Shown in pieces: positions 23,973-31,582 of a stretch of 40,436 nt of DNA (position 1 is the first letter of the stretch; every line of letters begins with the position of its first letter). The notes beneath the pieces are model-generated. The model was not told the origin of the DNA. It ran no database searches and saw nothing but the letters and a program-made list of their open reading frames with translations. A program made the position numbers and the translations under genes. This stretch comes from Parapedobacter defluvii (lineage in GTDB: Bacteria; Bacteroidota; Bacteroidia; Sphingobacteriales; Sphingobacteriaceae): assembly GCF_014642075.1 (NCBI RefSeq), contig NZ_BMIK01000030.1:1-40436 (forward strand), in the 5' to 3' direction.

Positions 23973-25088
23973 ATGGCTAAAGCAAAAAAAGAAGAAAAAC
24001 AACATATTCCTGTCGTAACTCCGAAGTCTCTTCGTTTTTTCGAAACCTATATCAACAACCCTTCACCTACCGGTTTTGAATGGGAGGGGCAGCGGCTGTG
24101 GCTGGATTACCTGAAACCGTATGTGGACGAAACGTTTACCGATGCCTACGGAACGGCTGTAGCGGTAATCAACCCAAAAGCGGAATATAAAGTGGTCATT
24201 GAGGCGCATGCCGACGAAATATCGTGGTTTGTGAATTACATTACCAAAGATGGGCTGATCTATGTAATCCGGAATGGTGGGTCTGACCATCAGATTGCAC
24301 CGTCCAAGCGGGTAGACATTCATACCGAAAAAGGAATCATCAAAGCCGTTTTCGGATGGCCTGCGATCCATACGCGTTCGGGCGAGAAGGAAGAGGCCCC
24401 CACGTTGAAAAATATCTTTTTGGATTGTGGCTGCACCAGCAAGGAAGAAGTAGAAGCACTGGGTGTGCATGTGGGATGTGTGGTTACCTATGAAGACCAG
24501 TTTATGGTACTGAACGATCGGTATTATGTGGGGCGGGCGCTTGACAACCGGGCAGGTGGCTTTATGATTGCCGAAGTGGCCCGTTTGCTGAAAGAGCATA
24601 AGAAAAAGTTGCCCTTCGGGCTGTATATCGTAAACTCCGTGCAGGAGGAAGTCGGGCTGCGAGGGGCGGAGATGATTGCCCACCGGATTAAGCCTAATCT
24701 GGCTATCGTAACAGACGTTACACACGATACGCAGACACCGATGATTAATAAAGTCACACAGGGAGATTTGGCCTGTGGCAAAGGCCCTGTAGTATCTTAT
24801 GCTCCGTCTGTACAGATCAATTTCAATCGATTATTGGTCGATACAGCAGTAAAAAAAGGAATCCCGTTCCAGCGTCAGGCTTCCTCGCGGTGGACAGGTA
24901 CAGATACCGATGCATTTGCCTATTCAAATGAAGGAGTTCCGTCCGTCTTGATATCACTGCCACTGCGTTATATGCATACCACCGTGGAGATGATTCACAA
25001 AGAAGATGTTGATAATGTGATCCGTTTGATATATGAGGCTTTGTTGGCAATAAAATCAGGGCAGGATTTCAGATCATTTGTACAATAG
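23973..25088 (+). CDS. M42-family (glutamyl-aminopeptidase-like) zinc peptidase
   Basis: A 371-aa cytosolic metallo-aminopeptidase. It has the metal/catalytic motifs EAHADEIS (about residue 73-80), GRALDNRAGG (metal Asp), VNSVQEEVGLRGA (catalytic Glu and metal Glu), VTDVTHDT (metal Asp) and PLRYMHTTVE (metal His). Such enzymes form dodecameric tetrahedra that trim peptides. The N-terminus is Lys-rich (MAKAKKEEKQ). It is followed 16 bp later by the DUF3467 gene, likely in one operon. Confidence 0.92.
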   Translation: MAKAKKEEKQHIPVVTPKSLRFFETYINNPSPTGFEWEGQRLWLDYLKPYVDETFTDAYGTAVAVINPKAEYKVVIEAHADEISWFVNYITKDGLIYVIRNGGSDHQIAPSKRVDIHTEKGIIKAVFGWPAIHTRSGEKEEAPTLKNIFLDCGCTSKEEVEALGVHVGCVVTYEDQFMVLNDRYYVGRALDNRAGGFMIAEVARLLKEHKKKLPFGLYIVNSVQEEVGLRGAEMIAHRIKPNLAIVTDVTHDTQTPMINKVTQGDLACGKGPVVSYAPSVQINFNRLLVDTAVKKGIPFQRQASSRWTGTDTDAFAYSNEGVPSVLISLPLRYMHTTVEMIHKEDVDNVIRLIYEALLAIKSGQDFRSFVQ

Positions 25089-25104
25089 TTAACTAAACAA
25101 TCAC

Positions 25105-25413
25105 ATGACGGAAAAGAAGGAAAACCAACTGAACATAGAACTTTCGGAGGATGTTGCTGAAGGTATCTACTCTAATCTTGCGATTATTACCCATTCAAAT
25201 ACGGAGTTTGTGCTCGATTTTATACGTGTAATGCCCGGCATTCCGAAGGCCAAGGTGAAATCAAGAATTATCTTGACACCCGAGCATGCAAAAAGGCTAC
25301 TAGGCGCATTAGATGACAATATTGCAAAATACGAGGCGGTAAACGGTAGTATCAACACACAGGATGACCCGCCGTTTCCAATGAATTTTGGTGGCCCAAC
25401 AGCGCAGGCTTGA
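25105..25413 (+). CDS. DUF3467 domain protein
   Basis: A 102-aa protein matching the DUF3467 pattern: ELSEDVAEGIYSNLAIITHSNTEFVLDFIRVMPGIPKAKVKSRIILTPEHAKRLLGALDDNIAKYE. It is common and conserved in Bacteroidota and its function is unknown. It has no signal or membrane segment. It follows the peptidase gene by 16 bp and is convergent, 1 bp apart, with the 51-aa membrane-protein gene. Confidence 0.9.
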   Translation: MTEKKENQLNIELSEDVAEGIYSNLAIITHSNTEFVLDFIRVMPGIPKAKVKSRIILTPEHAKRLLGALDDNIAKYEAVNGSINTQDDPPFPMNFGGPTAQA

Positions 25414-25414
25414 A

Positions 25415-25570
25415 TCAAGCGCTTTTGGGTTTACTGAATATCGCCATAATGAACGCAATGGCAGCCAATATGATAAGGATATTGAATAAGCCCTTAAGTG
25501 CATACCAAAAAATGCCGATACCCCAGATAACAAGTAAGATTAACGCTAGAATAAATAGAAAACTTCTCAT
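25415..25570 (-). CDS. Small hydrophobic membrane protein (lmo0937-like), 51 aa
   Basis: A short minus-strand frame gives 51 aa: MRSFLFILALILLVIWGIGI, then FWYALKGLFNILIILAAIAF, then IMAIFSKPKSA. It has two transmembrane segments flanking a short loop (YALKG), the layout of the lmo0937-family (DUF5670) small membrane proteins, typically ~50 aa, which are frequent in Bacteroidota. The function is unknown. The stop is 1 bp from the DUF3467 stop. Confidence 0.82.
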   Translation of the reverse strand: MRSFLFILALILLVIWGIGIFWYALKGLFNILIILAAIAFIMAIFSKPKSA

Positions 25571-25610
25571 GATGTTTTACAATAGGTAACCATAAAATGG
25601 ATGGATTGTT

Positions 25611-25641
25611 TTTGCAATTCAGGCAAGTTTAGCTATTTTTG
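25611..25641 (+). promoter_or_regulatory. Promoter of tRNA-Arg
   Basis: TTTG (25611-25614), a 19-bp spacer and TATTTTTG (25634-25641) exactly fit the Bacteroidota consensus. The tRNA begins 15 nt downstream of the -7 box. Confidence 0.85.
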
Positions 25642-25656
25642 CATCGATTTGCGTGA

Positions 25657-25730
25657 GCGCCAATAGCTCAGCTGGATAGAGCAACGGTTTTCTAAACCGT
25701 CGGTCTCAGGTTCGAATCCTGATTGGCGTA
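25657..25730 (+). tRNA. tRNA-Arg(TCT)
   Basis: A 74-nt cloverleaf. The acceptor GCGCCAA pairs with TTGGCGT, the D-arm is GCTCAGCTGGATAGAGC, the anticodon stem-loop ACGGT-TTTCTAA-ACCGT has anticodon TCT, and the T-arm is CTCAGG-TTCGAAT-CCTGA. The discriminator is A and CCA is not encoded. It has its own promoter and terminator. Confidence 0.97.
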
Positions 25731-25737
25731 CGAATAG

Positions 25738-25774
25738 AAACCTTCCGGTCTTTACTGATCGGGAGGTTTTTTTA
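25738..25774 (+). terminator. Intrinsic terminator after tRNA-Arg
   Basis: A 13-bp stem with two wobble pairs (25738-25750 with 25757-25769) and a 6-nt loop runs into a T-tract. Confidence 0.85.
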
Positions 25775-25877
25775 TTCGATAAATCATTTTCCGTTTGTTG
25801 CCGTTCAATTTATCGCTGTGTCCTTCACGTAGTTGGTGATTTTGGGGGCAAGGAATGAAAAAAAAGGTATAATTGAA

Positions 25878-25908
25878 TTTGCAATATATCGCAGAGTTTG
25901 TACTTTTG
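25878..25908 (+). promoter_or_regulatory. Promoter of tRNA-Ser
   Basis: TTTG (25878-25881), a 19-bp spacer and TACTTTTG (25901-25908) match the consensus. The -7 box ends only 4 nt before the mature tRNA 5' end, so transcription probably starts at or within a few bases of it. Confidence 0.85.
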
Positions 25909-25912
25909 CGCC

Positions 25913-26000
25913 GGAGAGTTGGCAGAGTGGTCGAATGCGGCGGTCTTGAAAACCGTTGACTGTAATAGGTCCGGGGGTTCGAATCCCTCACTCTCCGCCA
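25913..26000 (+). tRNA. tRNA-Ser(TGA)
   Basis: An 88-nt class II tRNA including an encoded CCA. The acceptor GGAGAGT pairs with ACTCTCC, the discriminator is G, the anticodon loop CTTGAAA has anticodon TGA, there is a long variable arm as in Ser tRNAs, and the T-loop is TTCGAAT. Confidence 0.97.
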
Positions 26001-26010
26001 CCTGAAACGA

Positions 26011-26033
26011 AGCCCCGCAACAGCGGGGTTTTT
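26011..26033 (+). terminator. Intrinsic terminator after tRNA-Ser
   Basis: A GC-rich stem (CCCCGC 26013-26018, loop AACA, GCGGGG 26023-26028, extended by two outer pairs) is followed by T residues. Confidence 0.9.
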
Positions 26034-26040
26034 CTGTTTA

Positions 26041-26560
26041 ATAGGCGTACCTGAGCAAAGCGGAACAATCCCTCAAGCTCTGCCAAACAAAAACAAGCTT
26101 AAAAATAGTCAGTTTTTTGGTTTAATGCGGCAGGTCAAACTTGTTTAAATGAAGTCGGATTATCTGGAATTTGCCAATTTGGAATCGGTATGAAGGTTAT
26201 TAAGTGAAATCCCTTGGTCTTTCCAGATATCAGCTAATGCGATGATATCGGGGGGTGACGCGCGAACAAGTCCTGCTTTTCTTCTGCTTTTCTTCTGCCT
26301 TTCTCTTGCCATCTTCCGTGAATTTATCGGGGTGTATGCGGCCAGTATGTGGGAAAACCATAGATGCCGTACGCATACGCCCTGCGCACAGCATGCGAGA
26401 TGGGAGAATAAGGTCAGGAGAAAGTCGGGCGAAGAGGGGAGCAAACACCCAGCGCTCTTATTAGTACAAATTGAGTAATACTCATGAGAGAATTGATCGA
26501 TAGAATGGGCAGTATTGAATAAAAAACCAGATCAATAGGACAGAAACGGCAAAAAAAGGG
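26041..26560 (-). other. ~520-bp stretch without a clear gene; possible decayed J-domain relic
   Basis: No intact gene could be supported. Short open frames exist on both strands but overlap one another and have no family features. On the minus strand one frame (26448-26230) contains RIHPDKFTEDGKRKAEEKQK, which resembles helix II-III of a DnaJ J-domain with its HPD motif. The sequence around it does not continue as a J-domain: the reading frame breaks and the LGV-like start lies too far upstream. A tandem 11-bp repeat (GCTTTTCTTCT twice, about 26276-26297) lies within. It may be pseudogene debris; chance is not excluded. Confidence 0.3.
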
Positions 26561-26568
26561 TATTTTTG
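26561..26568 (+). promoter_or_regulatory. -7 box of gpsA
   Basis: TATTTTTG fits the Bacteroidota -7 consensus exactly and ends 6 nt before the gpsA ATG. No TTTG is found at the right -33 spacing. The position implies a leaderless or nearly leaderless mRNA. Confidence 0.5.
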
Positions 26569-26574
26569 CCGAAT

Positions 26575-27585
26575 ATGACAGACTTAACCAAGCCAACGGT
26601 AGGAGTTATTGGAAGTGGCAGTTGGGCAACTGCAATGATAAAAATGCTGGGCGATAACGGGGCTGATAAGTCCGTACATTGGTGGGTACGCAATGAAGAT
26701 GCCGCGGAATACATCCGCACCTTCAGGCATAATCCGAATTACCTGAGTGCGGTTACTGTCGGTATACCTAAACGCCATATCCATACAAATGCCCAAACGG
26801 TAATCGCACATGCAAATTTGATCATTCTTAATACACCCGCGGCTTTTTTGAAAGATGCACTAAAAGGGGTTACGCCGGAGCTGCTAGCCGGTAAGATCAT
26901 CGTGTCGGCCATCAAAGGTATCGTGCCCGATGAGAATTTAATTGTCGGTGATTACCTCCAGCAGGAATATCGCGTGCCAATCACCCAGATTGCTGTAATT
27001 GGAGGGCCCTGTCATGCTGAAGAGGTATCTTTAGAAAAGCTCTCGTACCTGACCGTGGCTTCACAGGATATGCAAGTTGCTGCACAGGTGGCTTCCTTGA
27101 TCCAGACGCGCTACATAAAAACCAATATATCCGACGACATTTACGGCACGGAATACGCCGCAGTCTTGAAAAATATTTATGCGGTAGCCGCAGGTATTTG
27201 TCACGGAGTGGGATTTGGCGATAATTTTCAGGCTGTATTGGTATCCAATGCGATCAGGGAAATGGCCCAATTCGTAAATGTGGTACATCCCATTGATCGC
27301 GATATCAAGGAGTCGGCTTATTTGGGCGATTTGCTGGTTACGGTTTATTCCCAATTTAGCCGAAATCGTACGTTTGGAAACATGATCGGCAAAGGGTATT
27401 CAGTCAAATCTGCACAATTGGAAATGAATATGATAGCCGAGGGTTATTATGCTGCAAATTGCATCCAGCAGATTAGCGTTAAACACGGAATCGATCTGCC
27501 GATCTGCAATGCTGTATACAATGTGTTATATCGACATCTTTCGCCGGTAATTGAGATGAAGAAATTAGCGGAAAGACTAACGTAA
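26575..27585 (+). CDS. gpsA: NAD(P)H-dependent glycerol-3-phosphate dehydrogenase
   Basis: A 336-aa cytosolic enzyme. The N-terminal Rossmann motif VGVIGSGSWATAMIKML binds NAD(P). It has LNTPAAFLKDAL, IGGPCHAEEVSLEKLSYLTVAS and the catalytic Lys in EYAAVLKNIYAVAAGICHGVGFGDN. It reduces dihydroxyacetone phosphate to sn-glycerol 3-phosphate for phospholipid synthesis. ATG 26575 is chosen over the in-frame TTG at 26566, which lies in the -7 box. GSGSWAT and GPCHAEEVSLEKLSY are usual Bacteroidota variants. Confidence 0.96.
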   Translation: MTDLTKPTVGVIGSGSWATAMIKMLGDNGADKSVHWWVRNEDAAEYIRTFRHNPNYLSAVTVGIPKRHIHTNAQTVIAHANLIILNTPAAFLKDALKGVTPELLAGKIIVSAIKGIVPDENLIVGDYLQQEYRVPITQIAVIGGPCHAEEVSLEKLSYLTVASQDMQVAAQVASLIQTRYIKTNISDDIYGTEYAAVLKNIYAVAAGICHGVGFGDNFQAVLVSNAIREMAQFVNVVHPIDRDIKESAYLGDLLVTVYSQFSRNRTFGNMIGKGYSVKSAQLEMNMIAEGYYAANCIQQISVKHGIDLPICNAVYNVLYRHLSPVIEMKKLAERLT

Positions 27586-27673
27586 TGAAACCGAGATGTA
27601 AATAATATTGACACATAGGGAAAATGATTATTTACATCGAGCTCTCATCAGCCGTTAAAAAGAAAATGAATAG

Positions 27674-29392
27674 ATGAAAACGAGTTTTTTACAAACTTTC
27701 TTTGGAAAGACAAGGCTTTCTTACCTATTGGTTTTTTTGGTTATTTCCAATATCTCTTGTGATTCATTTAGACGCAGAAATCTACAGATCTACCGCAATG
27801 GTGTTGTCGTGTCGGCTCATCCGGAGGCATCGGCAGTAGGATTACACATCTTGCAGGGTGGAGGAAATGCCGTTGATGCCGCGGTAGCGGTCCAATTTGC
27901 GCTCGCCGTTGTGTATCCCAATGCGGGAAATATCGGTGGTGGAGGTTTTATGGTTTATCGCAACGCTGATGGGGATTTTGATGCGTTGGATTTCCGGGAA
28001 GCCGCACCCGGGGCCGCAACAAGGGATATGTATCTCGATGCGGAAGGCAATCCGGTGGCCGAGTTAAGCCTGCGCGGACAGTTAGCTTCAGGCGTACCGG
28101 GTTCTGTTGACGGTATGGTAAAAGCACATGAAAAATACGGTAAACTCGAATGGTCTACCTTATTGAAACCGGCCATTGACCTTGCTCAAAGTGGGTTTCC
28201 TGTAACCGAAATGCAGGCCAAAGAGTTAAATAGCAGAAAAGAGAGTTTCCGGAAATATAACCCGGGTGGGACCGCCTTTTTGCGGGATGTCGAATGGATA
28301 GCGGGCGATACGTTGGTCCAACCCGAATTGGCGCATACGCTAACGCTGATCAGCCAGCGCGGTAGGGCAGGATTCTATGAGGGCGAAACGGCCGACCGCA
28401 TTGTTGAAGAAATGGCTCGCGGAAACGGCATCATCAGCCACGCAGACCTGAAAAATTACGAGGCGAAATGGCGGGATCCGATCTCAGCAACTTACCGGGG
28501 CTACCGGGTGGTATCCATGCCACCCCCTTCGAGTGGCGGCATTGCATTGATTTCCCTGCTTAAATCTGTAGAGGCTTATCCATTGTCGCAATGGGGGTTC
28601 CAGCAGGATTCAACTATGCGTGTAATCATTGAAGCCGAACGCAGGGTATATGCCGACCGGGCCACCCATTTGGGGGATCCTGATTTTTACGATGTTCCCC
28701 AGTCTATGCTGATCGATTCTTCGTATAATGCCGAACGTATGCGGAATATCAATTTCAGGCATGCATCGTTTAGCAGTGATATATTTGCGGGTAGTCTGTC
28801 TATGGCCGAGCACGAGGAAACCACCCATTTTTCCATTGTGGATCGGGAAGGAAATGCGGTTGCTATCACGACTACGCTCAATGGATCATACGGATCACAG
28901 GTAGTAGTAGCCGGGGCGGGATTCCTATTAAATAATGAGATGGATGACTTTTCCGTGAAGCCGGGTGCACCCAATATGTATGGATTGATTGGTGGTGCGG
29001 CCAATGCGATTGAACCGGGTAAGCGGATGCTTAGTTCCATGACTCCCACGATTCTCGAGAAGGACGGGAAATTATTCATGGTATTGGGTACACCGGGCGG
29101 ATCGACGATTATAACATCGGTATTCCAAACCATTCTCAACGTGGTTGATTTTGACATGGAAATACAGGAAGCAGTGGCTGCGCCACGCTTTCACCACCAA
29201 TGGCTGCCTGACGAAGTGGCGCTTGAGGAAAATGCCGTGACTCAACCGGTCCGACATTCGTTGTCTGCCACCGGATATAAGCTTGTGGACCGGGGGAGTA
29301 TCGGTAGGGTGGATGCGATACGGGTGCTGCCGGACGGGAGCCTGAGTGGCGGGGCAGATCCACGCGGAGATGACACAACAAGAGGATACTAA
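27674..29392 (+). CDS. ggt: Gamma-glutamyltransferase (glutathione hydrolase family), lipoprotein
   Basis: A 572-aa Ntn-hydrolase. The signal sequence ends SNISC29, a lipobox-like site, so it is exported and probably lipid-anchored. The large subunit carries GGNAVDAAVAVQFALAVVYPNAGNIGGGGFMVYR. The autocatalytic cleavage site is before T383 (EE-TTHFSIVD), which becomes the catalytic N-terminal Thr of the small subunit. Oxyanion and substrate residues follow in GSYGSQVVV and KRMLSSMTPTI. It cleaves gamma-glutamyl bonds (glutathione and related peptides) in the periplasm. It lies 16 bp before hemF. Confidence 0.95.
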   Translation: MKTSFLQTFFGKTRLSYLLVFLVISNISCDSFRRRNLQIYRNGVVVSAHPEASAVGLHILQGGGNAVDAAVAVQFALAVVYPNAGNIGGGGFMVYRNADGDFDALDFREAAPGAATRDMYLDAEGNPVAELSLRGQLASGVPGSVDGMVKAHEKYGKLEWSTLLKPAIDLAQSGFPVTEMQAKELNSRKESFRKYNPGGTAFLRDVEWIAGDTLVQPELAHTLTLISQRGRAGFYEGETADRIVEEMARGNGIISHADLKNYEAKWRDPISATYRGYRVVSMPPPSSGGIALISLLKSVEAYPLSQWGFQQDSTMRVIIEAERRVYADRATHLGDPDFYDVPQSMLIDSSYNAERMRNINFRHASFSSDIFAGSLSMAEHEETTHFSIVDREGNAVAITTTLNGSYGSQVVVAGAGFLLNNEMDDFSVKPGAPNMYGLIGGAANAIEPGKRMLSSMTPTILEKDGKLFMVLGTPGGSTIITSVFQTILNVVDFDMEIQEAVAAPRFHHQWLPDEVALEENAVTQPVRHSLSATGYKLVDRGSIGRVDAIRVLPDGSLSGGADPRGDDTTRGY

Positions 29393-29408
29393 TGTAACGA
29401 CTAAGATA

Positions 29409-30308
29409 ATGAATAAAGAATATATTGCGGATCGTTATAAACAGATACAGGATGAGATATGCCGGGCATTGGAGCAATTGGACGGCAAAGCATCCTTTGT
29501 CGAAGAGCTATGGGCGCGCGATGGGGGCGGTGGAGGGCGTACACGCGTCATCCAAAACGGTGACGTAATTGAGAAGGGAGGGGTGAATTTTTCAGCGGTG
29601 CATGGTGTGTTGCCTGAAGCGATAAAACGTGCATTCCAGGTTGATGACGAAAATTTTTTTGCTACCGGAGTTTCCATTGTGCTCCATCCCAGTAATCCCT
29701 TTGTGCCCATTATCCACATGAATATCCGGTATTTTGAACTGAATGATCAGATCCGGTGGTTTGGTGGTGGTATAGATCTGACACCGCATTATGTAGAGAA
29801 AGACGAAGCTGTTTATTTCCATCGGCAGCTTAAAGGTGTCTGCGATCGTTTTGATCTTTCTTTTTATCCGGAGTTTAAGGCGTTTGCCGACCGCTATTTC
29901 TACATTAAACACCGGGGGGAAACCCGTGGGGTGGGAGGTGTGTTTTACGACCGGCTCACACCTGAAAAAACAGCGTTGTCCTGGGAAGGAATTTTTGATT
30001 TTTCATATGCCCTGGGTAACGCGTTTGTGCCCACATATGCGGAATTGGTCAACAGGAACCGACATCGAGATTTTTCTGAGGCCAACAAGCAGTGGCAATA
30101 CCTCCGACGAGGGCGGTATGTGGAGTTTAACCTTGTATACGATGCAGGAACCAAATTTGGATTAGAGACCAATGGGCGCATCGAATCTATCTTAATGAGT
30201 CTGCCCCCTCATGCAGGCTGGGCCTATGATTTCAAACCTGAGTCGGGTAGTGCTGAGGCAGAAACCTTATTGTGGCTCAGGCAGGGAGTGGATTGGCTGG
30301 CTCAATAA
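29409..30308 (+). CDS. hemF: Oxygen-dependent coproporphyrinogen-III oxidase
   Basis: A 299-aa enzyme of aerobic heme synthesis that oxidatively decarboxylates coproporphyrinogen III to protoporphyrinogen IX. Family motifs are RDGGGGGRTRVIQNG, FFATGVSIVLHPSNPFVPIIHMNIRYFE, WFGGGIDLTPHY, KHRGETRGVGGVFYD and RGRYVEFNLVYDAGTKFGLETNGRIESILMSLPP. The start is placed at MNKEYIADRYKQIQ; the frame opens 21 codons earlier inside ggt. Linked to ggt by a 16-bp gap. Confidence 0.96.
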   Translation: MNKEYIADRYKQIQDEICRALEQLDGKASFVEELWARDGGGGGRTRVIQNGDVIEKGGVNFSAVHGVLPEAIKRAFQVDDENFFATGVSIVLHPSNPFVPIIHMNIRYFELNDQIRWFGGGIDLTPHYVEKDEAVYFHRQLKGVCDRFDLSFYPEFKAFADRYFYIKHRGETRGVGGVFYDRLTPEKTALSWEGIFDFSYALGNAFVPTYAELVNRNRHRDFSEANKQWQYLRRGRYVEFNLVYDAGTKFGLETNGRIESILMSLPPHAGWAYDFKPESGSAEAETLLWLRQGVDWLAQ

Positions 30309-30334
30309 CCTAGTTATACTTAGTAGATCTGTAA

Positions 30335-31582
30335 ATGGTAAAATTCAGTCGGTTTACCCTTGATAATGGGTTGAGAATATTGGTACACGAGGATCACGCA
30401 ACACCGATGGCGGTGGTCAATCTGTTGTATGATGTAGGCTCGCGCGATGAACATCCGGATAAAACGGGGTTTGCACACTTATTCGAGCACCTCATGTTTG
30501 GCGGGTCGGTGAATATTCCTAGTTACGACGGACCTTCGCAGGCAGTGGGTGCCCAAAACAACGCATTTACCAGCAACGATATTACTAATTATTACATCAC
30601 GTTGCCTGCCGCTAACCTTGAGACCGCGTTCTGGTTGGAAAGCGATCGCATGTTGGGTTTGGCATTTAGTGAAAAAAGCCTCGATGTGCAGCGTAATGTG
30701 GTTTGCGAAGAGTTTAAACAGCGGTACCTCAATCAGCCGTATGGAGATGTGTGGCTTAGGCTCAGGCCATTGGCTTACCAGGTGCATCCGTACCGCTGGG
30801 CAACCATCGGCAAAGAGCTTTCCCATATTGAACAGGCAAAGATGGATGATGTCAGGGCATTTTTCACGAAGCATTATGCGCCCGAGAATGCGATTCTGGT
30901 AGTTGCCGGGGATGTTGAAGTCGACGCCGTAAAAGAACTGACAGAAAAATGGTTTGCTCCGATTGCTTCGCGTGGTAAGTATGTGAGGAAACTCCCCGCA
31001 GAACCGGAGCAACGGGAGGCCCATAGGGAAGTGATATACGCAGATGTTCCCTTAAATAGCCTGTATATCGCTTTTCACGGTCCTGCGCGATTGGAAAATG
31101 CGTATTACGCCATGGACTTGATTTCAGACCTACTGTCGCGCGGTACATCTTCCAGACTTTATCGTACACTGGTCAAAGAGAAAGAATTGTTCAGTGAAAT
31201 CAACGCATATCATACGGGGAGTATAGATGGTAATTTGTTCGTGGTAGCCGGTAAGCCCCTGTCAAATATAACGTTGGAAGCTGCCGAGGAAGCCATTTGG
31301 GACGAATTAAGACAGTTGAAATATGAGCAAGTGACAGATTACGAACTGAACAAAGTAAAGAATCGGATAGAGTCTACGATGATTTTCGCCGAGATGGCCA
31401 TTTTAGAAAAGGCCATGAATTTAGCTTATTTTGAGTTGCTTGGGGATGCCGATGGATTGAACCGAGAGGTAGATCGTTATTTTGCCGTTTCTGCTGAAGA
31501 CATCCAGCGGCAAGCCAATCAGTTGTTCAGAAAAGAAAATTCTTCAACGCTTATTTACATAGCCGATAAACATGCTTACTAG
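30335..31582 (+). CDS. M16B zinc peptidase, catalytic subunit
   Basis: A 415-aa pitrilysin/processing-protease-like peptidase. The inverted zinc motif is intact (H48-L-F-E51-H52 in GFAHLFEHLMF), with the third ligand Glu in NVVCEEFKQRY. The C-terminal half is the inactive M16 repeat. No signal peptide is seen. It overlaps the next gene by 11 bp. That partner lacks the zinc motif, so the two probably make an alpha-beta heterodimer, as in other two-gene M16B systems. Substrates are peptides or small proteins, not known. Confidence 0.94.
   Translation: MVKFSRFTLDNGLRILVHEDHATPMAVVNLLYDVGSRDEHPDKTGFAHLFEHLMFGGSVNIPSYDGPSQAVGAQNNAFTSNDITNYYITLPAANLETAFWLESDRMLGLAFSEKSLDVQRNVVCEEFKQRYLNQPYGDVWLRLRPLAYQVHPYRWATIGKELSHIEQAKMDDVRAFFTKHYAPENAILVVAGDVEVDAVKELTEKWFAPIASRGKYVRKLPAEPEQREAHREVIYADVPLNSLYIAFHGPARLENAYYAMDLISDLLSRGTSSRLYRTLVKEKELFSEINAYHTGSIDGNLFVVAGKPLSNITLEAAEEAIWDELRQLKYEQVTDYELNKVKNRIESTMIFAEMAILEKAMNLAYFELLGDADGLNREVDRYFAVSAEDIQRQANQLFRKENSSTLIYIADKHAY

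Noticed and set aside
26242-26478. Overlapping short plus-strand frames in the gap before gpsA
   Set aside because: Low-complexity Phe/Leu/Ser-rich products from a CTTTTCTTCTG tract; frames on both strands compete and none has homology that I can recognise.
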